Assembly (NCBI RefSeq): GCF_039555335.1
Contig: NC_092647.1
Coordinates: forward strand, 13,809,594-13,873,593
Source: Amphiura filiformis
Taxonomy: Eukaryota; Echinodermata; Ophiuroidea; Amphilepidida; Amphiuridae
Direction of reading: 5' to 3'
Length of the DNA stretch: 64,000 nucleotides
Shown here: positions 1-12,908 of the stretch, piece by piece
How the letters are laid out: each line of letters starts with the position of its first letter
Position numbering within the stretch: position 1 is the stretch's first letter
Notes under the pieces: generated by a model
What the model was told of the DNA's origin: nothing
Database searches by the model: none
Seen by the model: only the letters and a program-made list of their open reading frames with translations
Made by a program: the position numbers and the translations under genes

Positions 1-430
1 TCGGGGTGTGAGTATTTATAGTAGATATTAGAGTTTGAGAATAAAAGTATCTTCAGTAGTAGGCTGTGAGTATAAAAGTATCTTCAGTAGATTAGAGGAC
101 GTAATTATAAAACTATCTAGAGTAGATAGCAAAGTTTGAGTATTAATGTATCTTCAGTAGATAGCAGGGTATGAGTGTAAAACGAGCTAAAGTAGATGAC
201 AGGGTATGCGTATTAAAGAATCTGATGTAGATGACATATCTAGAGTAGATATCAGGGTTTGAGAATAAAAGTATCTTCAGTAGATTGCAACATGCAAGTA
301 TAAAACTATCTTCAGTAGGTAATAAAGTGTGAGTATCAAACTATCTATAAAGTTATAGAACCGTGACGCCGAAGCATGAAACACCGATTGCATTAATAAG
401 TAGGCCTACATAATCAAACTGGTGGTGTGA

Positions 431-795
431 TTATTGCGAATATTCGCAATAATTATTGCGAATATTCGCAATATTATTGCGAATATTCGCAATGTTATTG
501 CGAATATTCGCAATGTTATTGCGAATATTCGCAATGTTATTGCGAATATTCGCAATAATTATTGCGAATATTCGCAATGTTATTGCGAATATTCGCAATA
601 TTATTGCGAATATTCGCAATAATTGTGCGAATATTCGCAATGTTATTGCGAATATTCGCAATGTTATTGCGAATATTCGCAATATTGCGAATATTCGCAA
701 TAATTATTGCGAATATTCGCAATGTTATTGCGAATATTCGCAATGTTATTGCGAATATTCGCAATAATTATTGCGAATATTCGCAATAATTATTG
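431..795. repeat. Palindrome block in A unit 1 (about 17 dyads)
   Basis: About 17 copies of the perfect 16-bp palindrome TTGCGAATATTCGCAA, spaced 21-23 bp apart by AT-rich linkers (TAATTA, TGTTA, ATATTA). It is the largest such block in A and accounts for most of this unit's extra length over the next one. Confidence 0.95.
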
Positions 796-1710
796 AGTAT
801 AAAACTATCGACAGTAGATAGCTGGTGCAAAGTGTGAACATAAAACTATCTAGAGTAGATAATGTGTGAGTAAAAACCTTTCTAAAGTAGATAGCAAAGT
901 GTGAATAAAACTATCAACAGTAGATATCAGGTTATGAGTATGACAGTAGGCCTATATATAGCAGATATCAGTGTGTGGGAATAAAAGTATCTTCAGTAGA
1001 TAGTAGGTGTGATTATTAAACTATCTAGAGTAGATAGCAAAGTGTGAGTATAAAAGTATATTCAGAAGATAGCAGGGTATGAGTGTAAAACGAGCTAAAG
1101 TAGATGGCAGGGTGTGCGTATAAAAGAATCTTAAGTAGATGACAAGGTGTCCGTGTAAATATATCTACAGTAGACAGCAAAGCATGAGTATAAAAATATG
1201 TAGAGTAGATAGCAGGGTGTGAGTACAAAACGTTCTAAAGTAGATTTCAAAGGGTGAATAAAACTCCCAACAAGTAAAAAATCAGGGTGTGAGTATTTAT
1301 AGTAGATATTAGAGTTTGAGAATAAAAGTATCTTCAGTAGTAGGCTGTGAGTATAAAAGTATCTTCAGTAGATTAGAGGACGTAATTATAAAACTATCTA
1401 GAGTAGATTGCAAAGTTTGAGTATAAATGTATCTTCAGTAGATAGCAGGGTATGAGTGTAAAACGAGCTAAAGTAGATGACAGGGTATGCGTATTAAAGA
1501 ATCTGATGTAGATGACATATCTAGAGTAGATATCAGGGTTTGAGAATAAAAGTATCTTCAGTAGATTGCAACATGCAAGTATAAAACTATCTTCAGTAGG
1601 TAATAAAGTGTGAGTATCAAACTATCTATAAAGTTATAGAACCGTGACGCCGAAGCATGAAACACCGATTGCATTAATAAGTAGGCCTACATAATCAAAC
1701 TGGTGGTGTG

Positions 1711-1972
1711 ATTATTGCGAATATTCGCAATAATTATTGCGAATATTCGCAATGTTATTGCGCATATTCGCAATGTTATTCCGAATATTCGCAATTGCGA
1801 ATATTCGCAATGTTTTTGCGAATATTCGCAATAATTATTGCTGATATTCGCAATAATTATTGCGAATATTCGCAATGTTATTGCGAATATTCGCAATGTT
1901 ATTGCGAATATTCGCAATAATTATTGCGAATATTCGCAATAATTATTGCGAATATTCGCAATAATTATTGAG
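1711..1972. repeat. Palindrome block in A unit 2 (about 12 dyads)
   Basis: Same dyad and linkers as the first block, at the same place in the unit, directly after the GGTGGTGTGA anchor. A few dyads carry point changes (GCGCATATTCGC, GCTGATATTCGC). Confidence 0.93.
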
Positions 1973-2885
1973 TATAAAACTATCGACAGTAGATAGCTGG
2001 TGCAAAGTGTGAACATAAAACTATCTAGAGTAGATAATGTGTGAGTAAAAACCTTTCTAAAGTAGATAGCAAAGTGTGAATAAAACTATCAACAGTAGAT
2101 ATCAGGTTATGAGTATGACAGTAGGCCTATATATAGCAGATATCAGTGTGTGGGAATAAAAGTATCTTCAGTAGATAGTAGGTGTGATTATTAAACTATC
2201 TAGAGTAGATAGCAAAGTGTGAGTATAAAAGTATATTCAGAAGATAGCAGGGTATGAGTGTAAAACGAGCTAAAGTAGATGGCAGGGTGTGCGAATAAAA
2301 GAATCTTAAGTAGATGACAAGGTGTCCGTGTAAATATATCTACAGTAGACAGCAAAGCATGAGTATAAAAATATGTAGAGTAGATAGCAGGGTGTGAGTA
2401 CAAAACGTTCTAAAGTAGATTTCAAAGGGTGAATAAAACTCCCAACAAGTAAAAATCAGGGGTGTGAGTATTTATAGTAGATATTAGAGTTTGAGAATAA
2501 AAGTATCTTCAGTAGTAGGCTGTGAGTATAAAAGTATCTTCAGTAGATTAGAGGACGTAATTATAAAACTATCTAGAGTAGATAGCAAAGTTTGAGTATT
2601 AATGTATCTTCAGTAGATAGCAGGGTATGAGTGTAAAACGAGCTAAAGTAGATGACAGGGTATGCGTATTAAAGAATCTGATGTAGATGACATATCTAGA
2701 GTAGATATCAGGGTTTGAGAATAAAAGTATCTTCAGTAGATTGCAACATGCAAGTATAAAACTATCTTCAGTAGGTAATAAAGTGTGAGTATCAAACTAT
2801 CTATAAAGTTATAGAACCGTGACGCCGAAGCATGAAACACCGATTGCATTAATAAGTAGGCCTACATAATCAAACTGGTGGTGTG

Positions 2886-3130
2886 ATTATTGCGAATATT
2901 CGCAATAATTATTGCGAATATTCGCAATAATATTGCGAATATTCGCAATAATATTATTGCGAATATTCGCAATAATTATTGCGAATATTCGCAATGCGAA
3001 TATTCGCAATGTTATTGCGAATATTCGCAATGTTATTGCGAATATTCGCAATGCGAATATTATTTATTGCGAATATTCGCAATAATTATTCGCAATAATT
3101 ATGCGAATATTCGCAATAATTATTGAATAT
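2886..3130. repeat. Palindrome block in A unit 3 (about 11 dyads, partly eroded)
   Basis: Same block, with several partial dyads (for example CGCAATGCGAATATTATT near 3,050) that look like deletions between neighbouring palindromes. Confidence 0.92.
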
Positions 3131-3972
3131 TCGTATAAAACTATCGACAGTAGATAGCTGGTGCAAAATGTGAACATAAAACTATCTACAGTAGATAGTG
3201 TGTGAGTAAAAACCTTTCTAAAGTAGATAGCAAAGTATGAATAAAACTATCAACAGTAGATATCAGGTTATGAGTATGACAGTAGGCCTATATATAGCAG
3301 ATACCAGTGTGTGGGAATAAAAGTATCTTCAGTAGATAGGAGAGTGTGATATAAAACTATCTACAGTAGATAGCAAAGTGTGAGTATAAAAGTATATTCA
3401 GATAGTAGGGTATGAGTGTAAAACGAGCTAAAGTAGATGGCAGGGTGTGCGTATAAAAGAATCTTAAGTAGATGATAAGGTGTCAGTGTATATATATCCA
3501 CAGTAGACAGCAAAGCATGAGTATAAAAATATGTAGAGTAGATAGCAGGGTGTGAGTACAAAACGTTCCAAAGTAGATTTCAAAGGGTGAATAAAAACTC
3601 CCAAGTAAAAATCGGGGTGTGAGTATTTATAGTAGATATTAGAGTTTGAGAATAAAAGTATATTCAGTAGTAGGCTGTGAGTATAAAAGTATCTTCAGTA
3701 GATTGGAGGGCGTAATTATAAAACTATCTAGAGTAGATAGCAAAGTTTGAGTATGAATGTATCTTCAGTAGATAGCAGGGTATGAGTGTAAAACGAGCTA
3801 AAGTAGATGGCAGGGTATGCGTATCAAAGAATCTGATGTAGATGACATATCTAGAGTAGATATCAGGGTTTGAGAATAAAAGTATCTTCAGTAGATTGCA
3901 ACATGCAAGTATAAAACTATCTTCAGTAGATAACAAAGTGTGAGTATAAAGCTATCTATGAAGTTATAGAAA

Positions 3973-4849
3973 CATTTGCAAAGTATCAATGAGAAGCTCT
4001 GTCTTTCTGTCTTTTCAATATATATCTCATGATCATAGCACCTAAAATAAACAAGAGGAGTCTTTCAAAAAGACACAGTTCACGGATCAGGTGTATAGTA
4101 ATTTGTTCTAACTTTTCATTTTAATATCTAACCTACTCTGCACTGATCTTACAATAAATTAGTGATTTGACGCATAATGATACCTACATCCTGACTCTAG
4201 CTTATATAACTCTCCAGTCTCCATCCAGCAAGAAACTCATTGAAATAGAAACTTTCAAATCACTTACACTATCATAGGCCTATTGAAATTCAATAAATAT
4301 ACCATACAGATAATAACCTTGGCCCAATAATTATTAGGGATCCAATTATGATAAGCTAACACCACTGGGTAGATAACAGGAACTAGATTTTGTCAGTTGG
4401 AAGGAATTGAGTAAATCGCCTGTATCAAAATAGTAGTGTATTTTTCATGCAGTAATATGCTCAGCCTTATCACAAAATAAACAATAGCATTGACCTTACC
4501 CACCAATCAGTAAAGCCTATTATAATCATGTGATGGCTCAATCCAATAGTGAACATGCTTAGAAAAAAGCAAAAAAATAGTCTTGGCTGCCATTGTCTCA
4601 ATACAAGATAAGATGTGCTAAAAAGTCCTTATCATGTGGGGCAGGATTAGATAAAGCCGGATACAAACCTGGGTATGAGACATTAGGAATTATTTCCTAG
4701 CCTCTTAACCACAGGGTTGTTGGGCTACAATAGCTATTTAATACACAGTGTATATAAGGGATAAACTGTGCATATGAGATATGGGTTCAAGTGGGGAAAA
4801 TGTTCACTCCGTGAACAAAAAGCGCCAAATAATTGGGCGCCAAATCCAA
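3973..4849. other. Spacer without a recognisable gene
   Basis: Mixed AT-rich sequence between array A and the 108-bp array. A degenerate piece of the 108-bp unit is visible near 4,018-4,052 (TCATAGCACCTAAAATAAA). No long ORF, splice-bounded exon or RNA gene was seen. Confidence 0.5.
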
Positions 4850-6510
4850 AAGTTGGTGACCACCATGTGAGATCCCTTGTTATAAGCTTTTATTGATATA
4901 AGTATCATCCTCACAGCAACTACAATAAAAGAGCGCCCCATTGGGAGCCAAATCAAAAATGTGATATGATCAAGGTGAATGAGTCACATGTCGGCAATTT
5001 TCAATTAGAAGTTTTATTTTTACATCATTTTCTGGCAGTTTATGAATGCTACATTTTGGTGCAAACCCATCAAAATCAGACATCTGGTTACTGAGTTATG
5101 AACAATTTACCAATGGCTGAAAAAATATAAAACAAATGAATTGGAACACTGTTTTTGCCAATATCTCAAAAACAATATTAACGACATCCGACTCATTCAC
5201 CTTGATTATGTCACAAATTGGTGACCATCATGTCATCTCTTGCCCACCGTGACAACCCTTAACCCACCCTAAGACCCTTAAAGCAACCACACCCTTGACC
5301 CACCATGGCAACCCGTTGATGTTGTCCCGGGATGTTGTCCAGGGAAAGAAAAGCAACTATATGTCACAGCTGTGTTTGAGCAAACACGAATATATATGCC
5401 CGTGGCCCCTATGCTCACAAACGAAAACTTGGTGACCATCATGTAAAAGCCCTTGTTAAAAGCTTTAATTGATATCAGAATCATCCTCATAGCTCTTAGA
5501 ATAAAAAAACGCCAAATTGGGCGCCAATTCCAAAAATTGGTAACCATCATGTGAAAGCCCTTGTTATTAACTTTAATTGATATAAGTATCATCCTCATAG
5601 CACCTAAAATTAAAAAGCACCCAATTGGGCGTCAAATCCAACAGTTGGTGACCACCATGTGGAAGCCCTTGTTATAAACTTTAATCGATATAAGTATCAT
5701 CCTCATAGCACCTAAAATAAAAAAGCGCCCAATTGGGCGTCAAATCCAACAGTTGGTGACCACCATGTGGAAGCCCTTGTTATAAACTTAAATTGATATA
5801 AGTATCATCCTCATAGCACCTAAAATAAAAAAGCGCCAAATTGGGCGCAAAATCCAACAGTTAGTGACCACCATGTGAAAGCCCTTGTTATAAACTTTAA
5901 TCGATATAAGTATCATCCTCATAGCACCTAAAATAAAAAGCGCCCAATTGGGCGTTAAATCCAACAGTTGGTGACCACCATGTGGAAGCCCTTGTTATAA
6001 ACTTTAATTGATATAAGTATCATCCTCATAGCACCTAAAATAAAAAAGCGCCCAATTGGGCGCAAAATCAACAGTTAGTGACCACCATGTGAAAGCCCTT
6101 GTTATAAACTTTAATCGATATAAGAATCATCCTCATAGCACCTAAAATAAAAAGCGCCCAATTGGGCGTTAAATCCAACAGTTGGTGACCACCATGTGGA
6201 AGCCCCTGTTATAAACTTTAATTGATATAAGTATCATCCTCATAGCACCTAAAATAAAAAAGCGCCCAATTGGGCACCAAATCTAACAATTGGTGACCAC
6301 CATTTGGAAGCCCTTGTTATAAACTTTAATTGATATAAGTATCATCCTCATAGCACCTAAAATTTTAAAAGCGCCCAAGTGGGCGCCAAAACCAAAAGTT
6401 GGTAACCATCATGTGAAGCCCTCTTTATAAGAAATAAATGATGTAAGTATCATCCTCATAGCACTTAAAAAAAAAAAGCGCCCAATTGGGCGCCAAATCT
6501 AAAAAACTGG
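4850..6510. repeat. 108-bp tandem repeat centred on a GCGCCCAATTGGGCGC palindrome
   Basis: The phrase GGAAGCCCTTGTTATAAACT starts at 5,661 and 5,769 and its variants at 5,877, 5,984, 6,091, 6,198, 6,306 and 6,415, so the period is 107-109 bp. Older copies lie at 4,850-4,960 and 5,433-5,650. Each unit holds the perfect 16-bp palindrome GCGCCCAATTGGGCGC or a one-base variant. Similar stretches (ACAACCC..CCAACCACACCC) flank the array at about 5,250-5,345 and 6,535-6,625 in direct orientation. The array is non-coding. One inverted copy lies at 19,190-19,290. Confidence 0.93.
4961..5214. mobile_element. MITE nested in the 108-bp repeat
   Basis: The inverted ends GTGATATGATCAAGGTGAAT and its near-complement ending at 5,214 (ATTCACCTTGATTATGTCAC) bound about 254 bp. 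The left flank ends CAAAAAT and the right begins AAATTGGTGACC; the uninterrupted 108-bp unit reads CAAAAATTGG, so AAAT is duplicated at the target. No coding capacity. Superfamily not determined. Confidence 0.72.
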
Positions 6511-6639
6511 TGACCACCCCCTTGCTCACCCCTTACAAACCTTGACAACCCTTTACCCTCCTAACACCCATTAACCAACCACACCCCATGTCCCACAATG
6601 ACAACCTTTTGAGGTGGTCCAAGGCACCAATATCAAAAT

Positions 6640-6730
6640 GCCTACACATTCCCTTTTAAGGGAGTTTTTGTCAAGTGATCAATTTCCTTGACGTACGATT
6701 CAGGCCGTTATCATTGTAAACCCATGTAGC
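6640..6730. repeat. Boundary segment shared with the mirror arm
   Basis: ACACATTCCCTTTTAAGGGA lies at about 6,644 and leads through TTGACGTACG into array B. Its reverse complement occurs at 19,140-19,175, between B' and the inverted 108-bp copy, so this boundary belongs to the mirror-symmetric block. Confidence 0.7.
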
Positions 6731-6798
6731 TAACGAAATGCTACCTATTGCGTTACACTGTGTTAATAGGTCGTACCTATTTTGCCTTTTAAAGCCTT

Positions 6799-6811
6799 TG
6801 AACTTTGACCT
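6799..6811 (-). promoter_or_regulatory. DR1-type nuclear-receptor site, first of two per B unit
   Basis: TGAACTTTGACCT is the reverse complement of AGGTCAAAGTTCA, two AGGTCA-type half-sites in tandem with one spacer base (DR1). It recurs in every B unit, for example at 7,990-8,002, and inverted at about 16,553. DR1 is the established binding form for RXR/HNF4/PPAR-type receptors. Whether any receptor binds here is unknown; the site is repeat-borne. Confidence 0.45.
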
Positions 6812-6943
6812 TTGGGGTTGCAGCTACCATAGGATACATCTGGGGCCATGGGCCATCATTGTACCAAGTATAAACCCTGAGGGCGCTGTAGTTCTTGAGC
6901 TAGAGCTGTTTGAAATTTTACACATATTGGTCCCTGTAGCCCA

Positions 6944-6956
6944 TGACCTTTGACCT
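6944..6956 (-). promoter_or_regulatory. Perfect DR1 site, second of two per B unit
   Basis: TGACCTTTGACCT is the exact reverse complement of AGGTCAAAGGTCA. The same 13-mer recurs in the other units, for example at 8,135-8,147, always about 145 bp after the first site. The match is seen directly; function is inference. Confidence 0.5.
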
Positions 6957-7040
6957 CTGGCGTCGGGCTACCCCAGGAAATTTCTAGGGGTCATGGGCCA
7001 TCATTATTCCAAGTATGGGCCCCGAGCCTACTTTAGATAT

Positions 7041-7192
7041 TGTGCAAAGTTATTGCGAATATTCGCAATAACATTGCGAATATTCGCAATAATTATTGCG
7101 AATATTCGCAATAACTTGCGAATATTCGCAATAACATTGCGAATATTCGCAATAATATTCGCAATAATTATTGCGAATATTCGCAATAATGT
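7041..7192. repeat. Palindrome block in B unit 1 (6 dyads, one half-deleted)
   Basis: TTGCGAATATTCGCAA dyads with linkers TAACA and TAATTA. One dyad near 7,155 has lost its left half. Confidence 0.93.
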
Positions 7193-8240
7193 ATGGGTGG
7201 CCGATAGCAACAAAACACGTCTAAATTATACGCCTGATCAAGATGCAATCTTGGACGTCCAAAAATTTCGCGGCAGACATAAATCGACGAATCACAGTGT
7301 CAGAAATCTACTGTAGATAGTTTTATACTCACACTTTGCTATCTACTGTAAATTCTTTTATACTCCCACCATGCAATCTACTGTAGCTCCTTTTATACTC
7401 ACACCCCGCTATCTATAATGTTATACTCACACTTTCCGATCTACTGAAGTTACTTTTGTAGTAACACTCTGGTATCTACTGAAAATCGTTTTATACTCAC
7501 ACCTGATATCTATAGTAGATAGTTTTTATTCGCATCCTGCTATCTATTGTAATTTTATACTCACTTAAGTAGAGATTAAAGTGCGACAGGGTCGGAAATC
7601 TACTGTAGATAGTTTTATACTCACACTTTGCTATCTACTGTAGATTCTTTTATACTCACACCATGCAATCTACTGTAGCTCCTTTTATACTCACGCAAAA
7701 TGCCATCTTTTGCACTATACTGTGTTAATAGGTCGAACGTCTTTGCTATTGACGTACGTTCAAATCGGCTATTGACGTACGTTCAAATCCGTCATCATTG
7801 CAAATACAGGTAGCTACCAAAATGCCATCTTTTACACTACAATGCGTTAATAGGTTCAACGTACGACTCGTATTTGATATTGACGTACGTTCCAATCCGT
7901 TATCATTGCAAATACAGGTAGCTAGCCAAATGCCACCTTTTGCACTACACTGTGTAAATAGGTCGAACGTTTTTGCCTTTTAAAGCCTGTGAACTTTGAC
8001 CTCTGGGGTTGCAGCTACCATAGGATACATCTGGGGCCATGGGCCAACATTTTACCAAGTATGAACCCTGAGGGCGCTGTGATTCTTGAGCTAGAGCTGT
8101 TTCAAATTTTACACATATTGGTCCCTGTAGCCCATGACCTTTGACCTCTGCCGTCGGGGCTACCCCAGGAAATTTCTAGGGGTCATGGGCCATCATTATA
8201 CCAAGTATGGGCCCCGAGCCTACTTTAGATATTGTGCAAA

Positions 8241-8395
8241 GTTATTGCGAATATTCGCAATAACATTGCGAATATTCGCAATAACATTGCGAATATTCGC
8301 AATAATTATTGCGAATATTCGCAATAACATTGCGAATATTCGCAATAATTATTGCGAATATTCGCAATAATTATTGCGAATATTCGCAATAATGT
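8241..8395. repeat. Palindrome block in B unit 2 (7 dyads)
   Basis: Seven perfect dyads in a unit of 1,188 bp. With unit 3 (four dyads, 1,125 bp), the 63-bp difference equals three 21-bp steps. Confidence 0.95.
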
Positions 8396-9429
8396 ATGGG
8401 TGGCCGATAGCAACAAAACACGTCTAAAATTATACGCCTGATCAAGATGCAATCTTGGACGTCCAACAATTTCGCGGCAGACATAAATCGACGAATCACA
8501 GTGTCAGAAATCTACTGTAGATAGTTTTATACTCACACTTTGCTATCTACTGTAGATTCTTTTATACTCCCACCATGCAATCTACTGTAGCTCCTTTTAT
8601 ACTCACACCCCGCTATCTATAATGTTAATTGTTATACTCACACTTTCCTATCTACTGAAGTTACTTTTGAAGTAACACCCTGGTATCTACTGAAAATTGT
8701 TTTTATACTCACACCTGATATCTACAGTAGATAGTTTTATTCGCATCCTGCTATCTATTGTAATTTATACTCACTTAAGTAGAGATTAAAGTGCGACAGG
8801 GTCGGAAATCTACTGTAGATAGTTTTATGCTCACACTTTGCTATCTACTGTAGATTCTTTTATACTCACACCATGCAATCTACTGTAGCTCCTTTTATAC
8901 TCACGCAAAATGCCATCTTTTGCACTATACTGTGTTAATAGGTCGAACGTCTTTGCTATTGACGTACGTTCAAATCCGTCATCATTGCAAATACAGGTAG
9001 CTACCAAAATGCCATCTTTTACACTACAGTGCGTTAATAGGTTCAACGTACGACTCGTATTTGCTATTGACGTACGTTCCAATCCGTTATCATTGCAAAT
9101 ACAGGTAGCTAGCCAAATGCCACCTTTTGCACTACACTGTGTAAATAGGTCGAACGTTTTTTGCCTTTTAAAGCCTTTGAACTTTGACCTCTGGGGTTGC
9201 AGCTACCATAGGATACATCTGGGGCCATGGGCCAACATTTTACCAAGTATGAACCCTGAGGGCGCTGTGGTTCTTGAGCTAGAGCTGTTTCAAATTTTAC
9301 ACATATTGGTCCCTGTAGCCCATGACCTTTGACCTCTGCCGTCGGGGCTACCCCAGGAAATTTCTAGGGGTTATGGGCCATCATTATACCAAGTATGGGC
9401 CCCGAGCCTACTTTAGATATTGTGCAAAG

Positions 9430-9517
9430 TTATTGCGAATATTCGCAATAACATTGCGAATATTCGCAATAATTATTGCGAATATTCGCAATAATTATTG
9501 CGAATATTCGCAATAAT
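9430..9517. repeat. Palindrome block in B unit 3 (4 dyads)
   Basis: The shortest block, and it lies in the shortest unit (1,125 bp). Confidence 0.95.
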
Positions 9518-10556
9518 GTATGGGTGGCCGATAGCAACAAAACACGTCTAAAATTATACGCCTGATCAAGATGCAATCTTGGACGTCCAAAAATTTCGCG
9601 GCAGACATAAATCGACGAATCACAGTGTCAGAAATCTACTGTAGATAGTTTTATACTCACACTTTGCTATCTACTGTAGATTCTTTTATACTCCCACCAT
9701 GCAATCTACTGTAGCTCCTTTTATACTCACACCCCGCTATCTATAATGTTAATTGTTATACTCACACTTTCCTATCTACTGAAGTTACTTTTGAAGTAAC
9801 ACCCTGGTATCTACTGAAAATAGTTTTTATACTCACACCTGATATCTACAGTAGATAGTTTTTATTCGCATCCTGCTATCTATTGTAATTTATACTCACT
9901 TAAGTAGAGATTAAAGTGCGACAGGGTCGGAAATCTACTGTAGATAGTTTTATGCTCACACTTTGCTATCTACTGTAGATTCTTTTATACTCACACCATG
10001 CAATCTACTGTAGCTCCTTTTATACTCACGCAAAATGCCGTCTTTTGCACTATACTGTGTTAATAGGTCGAACGTCTTTGCTATTGACGTACGTTCAAAT
10101 CCGTCATCATTGCAAATACAGGTAGCTACCAAAATGCCATCTTTTACACTACAGTGCGTTAATAGGTTCAACGTACGACTCGTATTTGCTATTGACGTAC
10201 GTTCCAATCCGTTATCATTGCAAATACAGGTAGCTAGCCAAATGCCACCTTTTGCACTACATTGTGTAAATAGGTCGAACGTTTTTTGCCTTTTAAAGCC
10301 TTTGAACTTTGACCTCTGGGGTTGCAGCTACCATAGGATACATCTGGGGCCATGGGCCAACATTTTACCAAGTATGAACCCTGAGGGCGCTGTGGTTCTT
10401 GAGCTAGAGCTGTTTGAAATTTTACACATATTGGTCCCTGTAGCCCATGACCTTTGACCTCTGCCGTCAGGGGCTACCCCAGGAAATTTCTTGGGGTCAT
10501 GGGCCATCATTATACCAAGTATGGGCCCCGAGCCTACTTTAGATATTGTGCAAAGT

Positions 10557-10690
10557 TATTGCGAATATTCGCAATAACATTGCGAATATTCGCAATAATT
10601 ATTGCGAATATTCGCAATAACATTTCGCGAATATTCGCAATAACATTGCGAATATTCGCAATAATTATTGCGAATATTCGCAATAATGTA
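10557..10690. repeat. Palindrome block in B unit 4 (6 dyads)
   Basis: Six dyads; one linker carries an extra CATTTCG near 10,622, which breaks the 21-bp register. Confidence 0.94.
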
Positions 10691-11724
10691 TGGGTGGCCG
10701 ATAGCAACAAAACACGTCTAAAATTATACGCCTGATCAAGATGCAATCTTGGACGACCAAAAATTTCGCGGCAGACATAAATCGACGAATCACAGTGTCA
10801 GAAATCTACTGTAGATAGTTTTATACTCACACTTTGCTATCTACTGTAGATTCTTTTATACTCCCACCATGCAATCTACTGTAGCTCCTTTTATACTCAC
10901 ACCCCGCTATCTATAATGTTAATTGTTATACTCACACTTTCCTATCTACTGAAGTTACTTTTGAAGTAACACCTGGTATCTACTGAAAATTGTATTTATA
11001 CTCACACCTGATATCTACAGTAGATAGTTTTTATTCGCATCCTGCTATCTATTGTAATTTATACTCACTTAAGTAGAGATTAAAGTGCGACAGGGTCGGA
11101 AATCTACTGTAGATAGTTTTATGCTCACACTTTGCTATCTACTGTAGATTCTTTTATACTCACACCATGCAATCTACTGTAGCTCCTTTTATACTCACGC
11201 AAAATGCCGTCTTTTGCACTATACTGTGTTAATAGGTCGAACGTCTTTGCTATTGTCGTACGTTCAAATCCGTCATCATTGCAAATACAGGTAGCTACCA
11301 AAATGCCATCTGTTACACTACAGTGCGTTAATAGGTTCAACGTACGACTCGTATTTGCTATTGACGTACGTTCCAATCCGTTATCATTGCAAATACAGGT
11401 AGCTAGCCAAATGCCACCTTTTGCACTACACTGTGTAAATAGGTCGAACGTTTTTTGCCTTTTAAAGCCTTTGAACTTTGACCTCTGGGGTTGCAGCTAC
11501 CATAGGATACATCTGGGGCCATGGGCCAACATTTTACCAAGTATGAACCCTGAGGGCGCTGTGGTTCTTGAGCTAGAGCTGTTTGAAATTTTACACATAT
11601 TGGTCCCTGTAGCCCATGACCTTTGACCTCTGCCGTCGGGGCTACCCCAGGAAATTTCTAGGGGTCCTGGGCCATCATTATACCAAGTATGGGCCCCGAG
11701 CCTACTTTAGATATTGTGCAAAGT

Positions 11725-11875
11725 TATTGCGAATATTCGCAATAACATTGCGAATATTCGCAAGAACATTGCGAATATTCGCAATAACATTGCGAATATT
11801 CGCAATAACATTGCGAATATTCGCAATAATTATTGCGAATATTCGCAATAATTATTGCGAATATTCGCAATAATG
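11725..11875. repeat. Palindrome block in B unit 5 (7 dyads)
   Basis: Seven dyads at 21-22-bp spacing; the second linker reads AAGAACA instead of AATAACA. Confidence 0.95.
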
Positions 11876-12908
11876 TATGGGTGGCCGATAGCAACAAAAC
11901 ACGTCTAAAATTATACGCCTGATCAAGATGCAATCTTGGACGTCCAAAAATTTCGCGGCAGACATAAATCGACGAATCACAGTGTCAGAAATCTACTGTA
12001 GATAGTTTTATACTCACACTTTGCTATCTACTGTAGATTCTTTTATACTCCCACCATGCAATCTACTGTAGCTCCTTTTATACTCACACCCCGCTATCTA
12101 TAATGTTAATTGTTATACTCACACTTTCCTATCTACTGAAGTTACTTTTGAAGTAACACCCTGGTATCTACTGAAAATTGTTTTTATACTCACACCTGAT
12201 ATCTACAGTAGATAGTTTTATTCGCATCCTGCTATCTATTGTAATTTATACTCACTTAAGTAGAGATTAAAGTGCGACAGGGTCGGAAATCTACTGTAGA
12301 TAGTTTTATGCTCACACTTTGCTATCTACTGTAGATTCTTTTATACTCACACCATGCAATCTACTGTAGCTCCTTTTATACTCACGCAAAATGCCGTCTT
12401 TTGCACTATACTGTGTTAATAGGTCGAACGTCTTTGCTATTGACGTACGTTCAAATCCGTCATCATTGCAAATACAGGTAGCTACCAAAATGCCATCTTT
12501 TACACTACAGTGCGTTAATAGGTTCAACGTACGACTCGTATTTGCTATTGACGTACGTTCCAATCCGTTATCATTGCAAATACAGGTAGCTAGCCAAATG
12601 CCACCTTTTGCACTACACTGTGTAAATAGGTCGAACGTTTTTTGCCTTTTAAAGCCTTTGAACTTTGACCTCTGGGGTTGCAGCTACCATAGGATACATC
12701 TGGGGCCATGGGCCAACATTTTACCAAGTATGAACCCTGAGGGCGCTGTGGTTCTTGAGCTAGAGCTGTTTGAAATTTTACACATATTGGTCCCTGTAGC
12801 CCATGACCTTTGACCTCTGCCGTCGGGGCTACCCCAGGAAATTTCTAGGGTCATGGGCCATCATTATACCAAGTATGGGCCCCGAGCCTACTTTAGATAT
12901 TGTGCAAA

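Larger units (their letters stand above)
1..3972. repeat. Satellite array A: higher-order tandem repeat, unit about 1.15-1.28 kb
   Basis: Three and a half head-to-tail copies of a composite unit. The anchor TAATCAAACTGGTGGTG recurs at 411, 1,692 and 2,867, giving periods of 1,281 and 1,175 bp; the fourth copy stops near 3,972 inside the sequence AGTTATAGAA. Most of each unit is a degenerate 35-36-bp monomer whose centre is the dyad CTATCTACAGTAGATAG (or CTCTAGAG variants), with the linker GTGTGAGTATAAAA. Each unit also holds one block of 16-bp dyads (TTGCGAATATTCGCAA). The array probably runs past the left edge of the window. Short ORFs here are repeat shadows; I see no gene. Confidence 0.93.

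Noticed and set aside
431..789. ORFs of repeated IFAIIIANIRNN / CEYSQ peptides
   Set aside because: They are translations of the TTGCGAATATTCGCAA dyad array in several frames on both strands.
8910..12813. Repeated 140-codon plus-strand ORFs, one per B unit
   Set aside because: They recur only because the units are near-identical. The frame crosses DR1 sites and subrepeats and is closed in B', and no protein motif is seen.
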